A stretch of 64,000 bases of DNA from Leptodontidium sp. MPI-SDFR-AT-0119 (lineage: Eukaryota > Ascomycota > Leotiomycetes > Helotiales > Leptodontidiaceae), in contig JAHLEZ010000002.1 of assembly GCA_020726505.1 (NCBI GenBank), positions 2,914,001 through 2,978,000 of the forward strand, read 5' to 3'. The position numbers and the translations under genes were made by a program. Each line of letters begins with the position of its first letter. Within the stretch, counting starts at the first letter, position 1. Of the stretch, positions 46,820 through 55,586 are shown piece by piece. The notes below the pieces were generated by a model that saw only the letters and a program-made list of their open reading frames with translations, did not search any database and was not told the DNA's origin.

Positions 46820-47633
46820 CTAGGCATATATACCTTGACTAAACGCACTAAAAACATCGTCAATATGTTTAATATGGTCTCCTCGAAAATCTACATATTG
46901 GCTCGAGTAGGTCGGATCTATCTCGTCTGGGGGTAGGATGGCAGTATTGCTCCTATCTTCAAGGCTCGCTCGTATGTGCGTTTGCGATTGGGGTAGTGTG
47001 TCGATAGGAATACTTTGTGAAGAGGGATGTCCGTCCCCGTTGTTTGAAAACATGCCATTTGAGCTCTGCTGCATGTGTCCCACTCCAGAGTAGGACGCTC
47101 GGGATTAGATTCATTTGGTGGCAAAGTCACCTACGGGAACATGGTACCACTTCCATCATTCTCTCCGCTTAGAGCATTGTTGACTTCGCGTTTCAAGGAG
47201 GTCTTGAGTAGATCGGTGAGCAAAGTCTCGGAATGCTTAGCGATCCGACTTTGTCGTCCGGATCTTCCACAGGATTTGATGATCCGTAGGGCCCCGGATT
47301 TGGCTTCGTTAGCAATGCTGCTGAAGGGGAGACTGGCAGGAGGAATGCACAGGATGACTCCCGCTTTAAAAAACTGCATGAAAGCAAAGGCAATGGCGTG
47401 GTGGTTTTCGAGATGGGAAATCGGCGTTCGTGATATCTTGAGTGCTGCACTGACGGCGCTGTGCAGAGCTTTGGAAATTATGTGTGACAGAAGGCTTTAC
47501 GAGGTAGACATGGCTTCCTGGAATAGCTTGTACTGAATTAGGGGTCGGTTAGGAAAGTGGCGAAGCATTCTTCAAGAAAGGCACCGTGGAGAAGATCGGC
47601 CGAATTCAAATGGAAAAACATAGATCGTACGGC
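46820..47633 (-). pseudogene. Relic of a fungal-specific transcription factor (C-terminal part)
   Basis: Minus-strand segments in order but in different frames: SMFFHLNSADLLHGAFLEEC with FATFLTDP then a stop; QYKLFQEAMSTS then a stop; LHSAVSAALKISRTPISHLE, HHAIAFAFMQFFKAGVILCI, FSSIANEAKSGALRIIKSC and LLKTSLKREVNNAL, then a stop (47131-47133); and a C-terminal tail ending FSAFSQGIYA at 46820. These resemble the middle-homology and C-terminal regions of Zn2Cys6 fungal transcription factors. At least three in-frame stops or frameshifts are present and no zinc-cluster exon is found upstream. It lies between the transporter and the beta-glucosidase remnant, so it may have been the local regulator. 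Confidence 0.7.
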
Positions 47634-47789
47634 ATTAGGGTTGAGTTTGGCAGCGCCCTCACCTCGAAATTAATTGGTGTTGGTGGGTCAGTTTCGGTGG
47701 CGGCGGAGTCCGGCTGGGTGCCAGTCCAGTTGTGAGCGTTGAAGACGAAAAGATGCCAGCACGTTGTTCTGTGCACAGGTCCGCATGTA

Positions 47790-48663
47790 AGATGTGATCT
47801 TATAGCAGAACATTCCTCGGATGTGCTAACCGGTCAAGCAAGGGTGAATGGGAAAGCGAAGGCTTTGATAGAACTCATATGGATCTTCCAAGAGGGGATG
47901 AAAAGCTCATCACGGAGGTCCTCGCAGCAAATCCAAACACGGTCATTGTAAATCAGAGCGGATCCGCAGTGACCATGCCTTGGATATCGTCCGCAAAATC
48001 AGTCCTTCAAGCCTGGTTTGGAGGAAATGAGTTTGGGAATGGCATTTCGGATGTACTATTTGGAAGTGTCAACTCCTCTGGAAGGCTACTATTGTCATGG
48101 CCCAAAAGAGTGCAAGACAATCCCAGCTTCGGAAATTTTGGCAGTGTTCGTGGACGAGTTCTATACGGAGAAGACATATTCGTGGTTACCGACATGGTGA
48201 TCTGTTAGAAAAAGATCCTCTGTTCCGTTTTGGGTAAGTTCTTCCGTTTTGATTTTGACATGACGACATCATCTGATCTTGTGACTATAGCTATGGTCTG
48301 TCTTACACAGATTCACTCTTACAGACCTAATATTTTCAACCTCAAGTGTCTCCCTCACAGTTTCAAACACGGGCTCCGGGCAGGAGCAGCTATCATCTAA
48401 ATATACGTATCTGCTAAGGGATCGGGGATAAACCGCCTAGTGAAAGAGTTGCATGGCTTTGCAAAGATCACCCTCGGAAGGAATGAGAGTAATATTGTGA
48501 AGAAAAACATTGATAATATGCAGGATCATTCTGGGCTGAGATTAGACAGCAGTGGGTAGCAGAAGTAGGAAAGTATGAGATTCAATTGGACATGTCTAGC
48601 TGGGACATCCGACTCACAGGCAGTTTTGTGATAGATAAGACTAGCACTTGGCGAGGGTTGTAG
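47790..48663 (+). pseudogene. 3' remnant of a GH3 beta-glucosidase gene
   Basis: Only the C-terminal third of a family 3 beta-glucosidase is recognisable, spread over several frames. In order: [38 protein letters not shown] and [18 protein letters not shown] with [16 protein letters not shown] (to about 48180); a one-base shift, then [16 protein letters not shown]; an apparent intron at 48235-48290; YGLSYTDS and a weak FnIII-like segment LTVSNTGSGQE; ELHGFAKITLGRNES; and, shifted again, SFWAEIRQQWVAEVGKYEI and SSWDIRLTGSF, ending at TAG 48661-48663. The catalytic N-terminal barrel with its aspartate nucleophile is absent. There are at least three frameshifts. This is a dead 5'-truncated gene. 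Confidence 0.8.
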
Positions 48664-49030
48664 AAAATAGAATTTTATCATCTTAGAAATAACAGACAAT
48701 AAGACGAACATCTGGATACATGTTTCAATTAAATATATCCCATACAATTTGACTCAGAGTAACAGAGTCCCGGCAAATTTCGCTCTGTCGTGATTGGATC
48801 ATGTTTCCAAAGTCACTTATAATCTACAGTACCTTTAATTGCGACACTTAAAAATCAAGACGCAGTTCAAAGAATACATTCGCTCCCTTAAAGTAAAATT
48901 TCGTGACCGCTTTTGAGCGTGATAATTTCACCCTCAACGCCCCAAAACCAGAACTTCTAGGTCCAACAAAACACCAATCCTAAGTACAACAGCAAACGAA
49001 TTCCAACCCACAAACTTCCCTGCAGGCCAT
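48664..49030. other. Spacer, GH3 remnant to hypothetical gene
   Basis: AT-rich 3' flanks of two convergent units; nothing recognised. Confidence 0.5.
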
Positions 49031-50044
49031 TCAATGTCTTCGTGGAACACGATAATTCAACAAAAACCTATCTCTCCATCCTCTCGCCGCCATTAATTCG
49101 ACAACGCGCCTGAACTCCAGGTTCCCCACAATGTGACTGTCAACCCTTTCATCAGAGCAACCCTGGTTCCAGCGCACCCAGAGATCCAAAAACTCATCCT
49201 GGGTTCCAATATTGTTGTCGAAGAGTCTACCATCTCCCACAGCAGCGGCTCTAGCTCGAATGACGAAACTGTCTTTGGTGTCGAGAGGATCGGTGGAGAG
49301 GTATACAACACCTGATGAACGGATCCGGTCACGTCTCTGCGTGGGTCCGTAGCGTTGGCTCGTGTATTCGACCAGGACAGGAATTGTCGGCTTCCAAATA
49401 GAGAAGTCCTGAGGACGTACTGTGAGCAGACCGACGAAACCTGGAAGTGGCGATGAGGAAGAAACTCTTGGTGGAAGTTGGCGAGCTGGAGGTGTGTGGT
49501 TCTCAGGTGGAGTGATCAGACGATGGCCCAACGATCGAATACTGCCACTGACGGAGCGAACACCAGATATGACTGTATCGGAGACTTTTCGAAGAGTGAT
49601 CTCTCTCTCGGTCCGACGACGATTTGGGGTTGGAGAAGATTTTCGGCGACCAGGACGTGCCTTTGCTCGAGGGGGTTCAGCACTGTCATTGTGGGCATCT
49701 GGTTCTCGTGGAGCATCTGGCTCGGATCGTCGCTTGTCATTGCGTAGGAGAACTGGATCAATTGTAGGAGAGTCCATTTGGTTCATGTTGAGGAGAGACC
49801 CGATTCTGCTCCAGCGCAATTTGCTAGGTCCTGGCCTTTGGTGGTTGGGATATGAGAAATTCCTGGGAGCAGAGATGAGGGTGGCATTATATCCTCCGTA
49901 CCTCAGAAGCCTGTGTTGATTTTCTTTACAGTGCCTAAGAGCGAATGGTGATACTCTCGTTGGTGACTTCAAGAAAGAAGGTGATCTTTGATACAGAATT
50001 AACGGCTGGAAGGGATGGACATTGGACATTGGAGTCAAGGACAT
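49031..50044 (-). CDS. Hypothetical basic protein, 337 aa
   Basis: A single exon from an ATG at 50044 (MSLTPMSNVHPF). Residues 1-185 are Arg/Pro/Ser-rich and probably disordered, with a basic patch AKARPGRRKSSPTPNRRR that could be a nuclear signal. Residues about 190-337 have balanced composition and look folded (GFVGLLTVRPQDFSIWKP, EFLDLWVRWNQGC, FRRVVELMAARGWRDRFLL). I recognise no domain. Frame length and non-random composition support coding. Possible mitochondrial targeting from the basic N-terminus cannot be excluded. Confidence 0.6.
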   Translation of the reverse strand: MSLTPMSNVHPFQPLILYQRSPSFLKSPTRVSPFALRHCKENQHRLLRYGGYNATLISAPRNFSYPNHQRPGPSKLRWSRIGSLLNMNQMDSPTIDPVLLRNDKRRSEPDAPREPDAHNDSAEPPRAKARPGRRKSSPTPNRRRTEREITLRKVSDTVISGVRSVSGSIRSLGHRLITPPENHTPPARQLPPRVSSSSPLPGFVGLLTVRPQDFSIWKPTIPVLVEYTSQRYGPTQRRDRIRSSGVVYLSTDPLDTKDSFVIRARAAAVGDGRLFDNNIGTQDEFLDLWVRWNQGCSDERVDSHIVGNLEFRRVVELMAARGWRDRFLLNYRVPRRH

Positions 50045-51584
50045 GTCATGGTAGTGAACTATATCGGTTTTATGTTAATTCAAAGACTGGATAACTGCAC
50101 GTTGATTCCAATTTGCCGTTTGTTTGATTAAAAGTGGCTGGGGAAGCAAATATTGTTTCATTCAAAAGAAAAAGGCAGCACGCATATATTCGGCATCTAA
50201 GCTTCAATCGCGTCCAAAGGTGGCATTTGCTTCTACCAGGACCTTTAAACAAAGAGCAAGAGCCAAAGTAGCCTTGTTACCCTTCCTCCCTCCCTAAAAC
50301 AGTAGACTTCCGGCCCTTCCCTCTTTCAAACCATACTCTTTCTTTTCAACTTTCACTAAGCGAGGAATGTCCCCAAACTATTCAGCACATCGACTATTCT
50401 AGGGATATAAACAAGGTCCGCACCTTAAATCGCCTGTTGGTAGAGTATCATTGTTTGTATTGATTGTTCCTCTGCTCCTGTTTGACGATTTGTGCTATCA
50501 CAGGTGACAGAGGCAAACAATTGAGGGTTGGCACGTGACAATGTCAACATCCGCATCACTTAAAGAATGTAGGATGTATGGTGACTGAAGGCACGAAATG
50601 CGGCTGTTAAATCAAAGGATTCCCCTTTAGATTCTTACGGAAGAAGCCATAGCTGCATGCTTTGCAACTCCAACAGAAGTCTGCCTAGGAAGCCTGACTA
50701 AGCTGGCCAGGTCGATGGCCAGCGCTTACTCTGGCGTGCGCGTTGGCTTATCATACATGCAGATTTTCACATGACACCAGACTCCTTGACCTCACCAATA
50801 GGGCGTAATATTCCCCCGTTCATAAAGGCAACAGCCGCAGTGGTCTCTGAAATGTGAGCTGGTGCTGCCTAACGATAGGATGAATGTGTTTGTCAGTCTT
50901 TCTCTCACCTCAACCTATCACCGTCCGTTAAAAATGGTTATCTACTCCCAAATCTAGGTGCATACTTATATCTTATACCTATATGCCGAAAAACTGTTTG
51001 CCAAGAAAAGTTCAAAATGAGAAGGACTTCAAGTTCGGTGCTCCCGAGAGACATGAGTCGGGGAGAATCTGGAGGGCATAGTATAACGGCTGAGGTTAAG
51101 CTCTCACCAACTCAGTTAGCTAGACCAAAAGATCACAATATTCAGCGCAAGCTGAATACGCCTAACACCGCACACATATTCTACCAGCTATTGTCAGGTG
51201 CCCTTACACATAGAACAACCAGGAGATCAATCCCGAATAGGATAAAACGGGGGAGATGCTCGATGACTACATAAATACTGCTCAATTTTTTCCCCAGATC
51301 GCGGTGATTATGTGCCCAATACAATGTTTACACTACCTCCTCGATGCTTTGACTCTGAGTCTCTGACTATTTGACCAGTTCCAACCGAAAATTTGCCATA
51401 TATTGAACTGACAGGAAGATTCACAGCCTTGAAGCTGCTTTACAATTGGGCAGAGAACTTGAAATTTCCCCTAAAAAGAACAGAAATGATACAAATAAAA
51501 TCTTCAACCTAGACCCGTCATCACTCGTCTCTCATTCATGTGTAGTTACCCTCCCCCCTCTTTCACATTTCAACAAACTTCAGC
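50045..51584. other. Intergenic region
   Basis: About 1.5 kb, with the promoter of the hypothetical gene at its left side and the 3' flank of the DUF1996 gene at its right. It contains CTAAGCGAGG at 50356-50365. Open frames such as 51017-51274 have no signature. Confidence 0.5.
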
Positions 51585-52766
51585 CTAGTGTGCCATACCA
51601 GGAAGTGCTTTAAGCCCTATAAAAAGTCAGCAAACTATCTCATAACCCCCGAAAAAAACTGGAAACTTACATCCTTCAGTATCCTCATTGACCGTCGTCG
51701 GAATTTTACACTTATTCGCCGTAGCCATAGGCTGTTTCGTAATCGATCCGCATCCATCATAGAAACACTCGGACTTATCCATAGCCTTCTGAAGCGAGTC
51801 TCCCTTCCAGCCAAACATATAATCGGCATGAGTCCCACCAGCCGTGCCCTCAAAGCTCCACACGAAAGGGTTAGCAGCGCCAGAGGTCCACAGGCTGTTG
51901 AACTTGGTGGTGTCCCAGGTCGTTTCGTAGGTTACTTGAGGCATGCGCACGGGATGCGAGGCGGGACATTTGGGTGCGCTGAGGAAGCCGTCTGATTTGA
52001 TCGTGTTGAACATGTGCGATTGATGATCGGGACTGTCGAGGTTCTTGCCATCCCAGCAGCTGAGGAGAGTTAATTTGAGTCTGGGTTTATGTGTAAGTCT
52101 TGTTGTGGTGGAGGGACTTACGCGGGGAAGTGGTGGGTGGTGAAAATACCACCATCACAGGCCTTGGCTGGGAAATCGGCCAGCTCTGCACCTCGTCCTC
52201 CACTTTTGGTGAGACACTGGTAACGCAGACCGACTTGGGGCTTGCCAGCTGTAGTTGGGTTGCCAACCGTCATGCGGAATCCCTAAGCGAGGTAAGAATC
52301 CAGAACATCATTGTAACTTGTAAACACCAAATGAACTTACAGGCTTGAAAGCAGTGATCTTCTGTTGAGCAAGGTTGTCCTTCGACAGATCAAACTGGGT
52401 GTAGTAAACAGTGAGTCCACCCTGCGCTCCATCAGAACCCCCTAGAAGAGGCTGGACTGGAAGCACGGGAACCCTGTGATAGGACCCGTTGGCGGGGCTC
52501 TTGAAGAAGAGGTGAGCAGTCCAGTAGTTAGAGAAGTCATCGGCCATCTGGCAAGTCGTGCAGGTAGCTGCAGCGCTTGCACCGATATCACCAGTCATGG
52601 TGGCGTTGAAAGCATTTCCACCAACGATGTGATGGAGATGGGTGGATGGAAGTTCGCCTGGTTGGACGACGGGGTCGAGGCGTTGAATGGTCAATGTTGA
52701 GCATGGAAATCGGAGGCCAGCATGGACAGGCGCGACCAGCGCGATGACAGCAGCGAGGAACTTCAT
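51585..52766 (-). CDS. Secreted DUF1996 protein, 335 aa
   Basis: Exons 52766-52341, 52282-52122, 52059-51671 and 51616-51585 on the minus strand (1008 nt), with GT-AG introns of 58, 62 and 54 nt. The N-terminus MKFLAAVIALVAPVHAG is a signal peptide (cleavage near 16). The mature region carries the family's LDPVVQPGELPSTHLHHIVGG, where His residues precede IVGGNAF, then CTTCQMADDFSNYWTAHLFF and, after splicing, GFRMTVGNPT and ACDGGIFTTHHFP, followed by CWDGKNLDSPDHQSHMF, CPASHPVRMPQVTYE and HADYMFGWKGDSL. The 32-nt last exon ends WLKALPGMAH. DUF1996 proteins are secreted, common in saprotrophic and plant-associated fungi, and of unknown function. Six or more paired Cys are consistent with an extracellular fold. 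A TATA-like box and a Zn-cluster-like palindrome lie upstream. Confidence 0.9.
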
Positions 52767-52864
52767 GTTGGAAGTGTACCTGTTCTGGAAGGTTTTCTTC
52801 TCTCAATACAAAGCTGAGGTTTTGAAGAAGTGTTGATGCCAAGGAGTGAGGCGCGGGGGAAACC

Positions 52865-52878
52865 CGGAGTGCACTCCG
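52865..52878. promoter_or_regulatory. CGG-N8-CCG palindrome upstream of the DUF1996 gene
   Basis: CGGAGTGCACTCCG is a perfect 14-bp palindrome with inverted CGG/CCG ends, the layout bound by many Zn2Cys6 dimers. It lies about 100 bp before the ATG at 52766 and just downstream of the TATA-like box at 52881-52886 (minus-strand sense). Confidence 0.45.
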
Positions 52879-52880
52879 TT

Positions 52881-52886
52881 CTTATA
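52881..52886 (-). promoter_or_regulatory. TATA-like box of the DUF1996 gene
   Basis: Minus strand TATAAG about 115 nt upstream of the start codon. Confidence 0.5.
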
Positions 52887-54043
52887 AGTTTTTGAGTCCC
52901 CTGAGACGAGTTATATTGCCACCGATACTTTCCTCATCTTGTACAAGTAGAGTTTTGATCTGTTTTGTTGGCTACATATTAAATCACCCCGGTAGTGAAA
53001 GAGCCGATGATCAGAAGATAAGACCAACGTTCAGATCTGCTCAACAAGCGAATCAAATCTCACGCGCATGACTAGAGTATCATCCGGTAATATGATGTTT
53101 CAATTCATGATTGGATGAAGCAACTGCCGCGAGCAGTCGACGAGTTCATTGTTGGATAAACGGGATATTTCCATATTGCTGAGCCTGTCAAGTTTAAGCG
53201 AATGTTTTGGTCATTTGCCGAGGCCACCCACATAAGCAATGGTCGAGGCACTTAAGCATTCCCCCCGCGATATGCAAATCATGCGGGGTAACTTTATTTA
53301 AACTCGATTCATTTATATCTGTAACATCAGAAGGGTTTGCGGCCCGCTGGGCGCACGTTTAAACAAGGGTACAGAGACAACGTGCAAGTCGACGTGACGC
53401 AAAAGCAACAGCAAGGTCAAATCTCGGCATATTCAAAATGGCACTGAATAAATTATGACTGCATGGAAATTGGGGCAAGCTTAAAAGATGAGATCAAAAA
53501 GTTTGCTTGGATAATACCAAGTTGTTCGGTTGTCGGAGATTGGGTTGTAAACAAGAAAGGCTTTGGTAAAATGTGTTTATTTTGAGGTCTTTTCCAGAAT
53601 GTAAATTCCGACTAGGGAGAGATACTTCGCCCCATGGGGGGGGGGGGGGGCGGGGGGGCGGTATTAAGTAACAGTTTAACGGAATTGAATCCAACAATGA
53701 CTACGCATTCCAGGAAGAAGAAAACCAAGTAGTGAGCAGACAAGAGGAAAAGAAAAAAACGCCCTCACCTCACAGAAGACAATTCAGCCTCTCCAGTGAA
53801 ACAAAAACCAGCCGCAGCTCTCCGGAAAGGGTTAGAGACTTCAAAGACGCTCACTCAAGATCAAAATGATCTTTTTCCGCCACGTGACACATACACTCCA
53901 CTCCATATGCATTACCTATGTTCCGTATGATGATTATCACATATCTGAGAGACTCACAACACGAAGAGACATTCATCGGTTTATAACGTTCTAAAACATA
54001 ACGACTGACCCCATTTACCTATGTATCACAATCGGCTACTAGA
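52887..54043. other. Intergenic region with G-rich tract
   Basis: Distal promoter of the DUF1996 gene and 3' flank of the nicotinamide riboside kinase gene. Contains a G-rich tract at 53636-53658. No gene recognised. Confidence 0.5.
53636..53658. repeat. G-rich tract
   Basis: A run of 15 G, then C, then 7 G on the + strand; able in principle to form a G-quadruplex. Confidence 0.8.
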
Positions 54044-55155
54044 TCACGTGCTCTTTGCAACCAATGGCAGCTTCTCCATCAGCATCTCCACAGCCCACAC
54101 CAAGGTCGTCTCCATATCCCTATCAACCTCTCCCTCCTGACTCAAAATGCCCGTCTCCTTAACAACCTCATCCTTCATCTTCCCTTCTACATCCCCACCC
54201 TCAAACATCCACTCATGATCCTCGACATAATTCGGCCAAACGATCTTATCAACATACCCAGGAGGATCCTCCCAGAAGCCCTCTAGGGTGACATATCCAC
54301 TCCTCGCCTCTCGTCTCGCTTTGGCTTTGGCGTAACTGACACGCAAGAATAGCTTGATGTCCATCTGAGGCTGGATTGGCGCTAGGGCTTTGGAGTAGAG
54401 CAGGAAACCGTCGAAGACACACAGACGGACCGCGGTCTGAGAGGAAGTCAGGATCCCGTGGCCGGGATTACCTGGTTCGGTCCATGTCTTGACGCGGGCT
54501 TTGAGAGAGACGATGGTGGTGTCTGAGACGGGGCATTTGCCGACTGAGTTCTGGTCTTCTTTGGAATCGAGGGTGGGCTGTGAGGCGGTGAGTATGTCTT
54601 CTCTTTGACTTTGATTTTGATTTTGGGTATATTTTTGTGGTTGATTGGAGCGGGGGACACCGTGCTCGCTGCGGTGGCTTAAGGTGAGGGAACTGACTGG
54701 AAATGTGCCTTCGGAGTGGATGTGCTCGAGGGATTTGACCATGTCGGGTATGGAAAGTGCTTCGACGCAGTCCCAGTCTAAGAGGCCATTCTTGGTGGGT
54801 AATCTAAGAGGCATCAGAAATGTAAAAGCTCCATAAGGCTTCAAAAAGAGGAAGAGGTCATATAACATGTATGGGTCACGTGTCGATGGTTCTTCTGCAA
54901 GACATCTTTTGCCGTTTCGGAGGGCATGAAGGCATTTCCAAGCAATGAGAAGCGGCAGCGATAATGACTCCCTTGAGAAATCAAACACCAAATACGAAAA
55001 AAGGCGACTTACTCTGTCTCGGCACGATAAAAATCATCCTCATGAAGAACGAAGCTATTCGGAAAGATATCTCGCAAGAGCCGGGCGAGAGTCGTCTTGC
55101 CGCTCGACGAACATCCGCTTACTCCAACCACCACAGCCTTTCGAGGTGCTGCCAT
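54044..55155 (-). CDS. Nicotinamide riboside kinase-like protein, 300 aa
   Basis: Exons 55155-55013 and 54803-54044 on the minus strand, joined over a 209-nt GT-AG intron (GA|A). Start MAAPRKAVVVGVSGCSSSGK is chosen over an in-frame upstream ATG at 55317 because it begins directly at the P-loop, as in the family. Walker A is GCSSSGKT (14-21), followed by FVLHEDDFYRAET; the splice then gives LPTKNGLLDWDCVEAL, the characteristic NRK segment. Later VCVFDGFLLYSK and DIKLFLRVSYAKAKARREAR are the lid/phosphate-binding region, and GFWEDPPGYVDKIVWPNYVEDH the conserved end. The enzyme phosphorylates nicotinamide riboside to NMN in NAD salvage (yeast Nrk1). A 70-residue hydrophilic insert (about 110-180) makes it longer than yeast Nrk1, as in other filamentous fungi. 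Confidence 0.92.
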
Positions 55156-55586
55156 CGTTGATAGTTTCCGATTTGTTGTTCCCTGAGACGCGGGGAGGTG
55201 GTAGATAAGTAAAGAATTTAGGTTGATAAGGAATTGAGAGTGGAGAAGACTTAGGCGGGAGTCAGATCTTGGGAGCTCGCTTATTGTAGATGTGGACAGT
55301 AGCGCGCCCCGCTTCATAAATGATCTCTCCCTCTGGAGTTGAGAGCTGGAGTCGAGATTAGGGTTATTGTATCACGTCAAATGGCAATTCAAGTGATCGG
55401 AGGCTTTGATATTAAGTTGACTCAGCCCATGTGCATGGATCAACCTGTTTATCTGTCGTTTTGAAATCTATCATTTCCTTTATGCCTGACTAATCTCACA
55501 ACTCTTCCATATGCTCCCTTTCCAATCCTTGCCATGCTCATATATAAATAAGTAATTCTTCACTATGAACAGAAGCACCATTGTCC
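55156..55586. other. Promoter of the nicotinamide riboside kinase gene
   Basis: Spacer between two same-strand genes; no coding sequence beyond the in-frame 5' extension noted for the kinase gene. Confidence 0.5.

Noticed and set aside
47075..47536. + strand 153-codon frame
   Set aside because: It is the shadow of the minus-strand transcription-factor relic, whose helices are recognisable.
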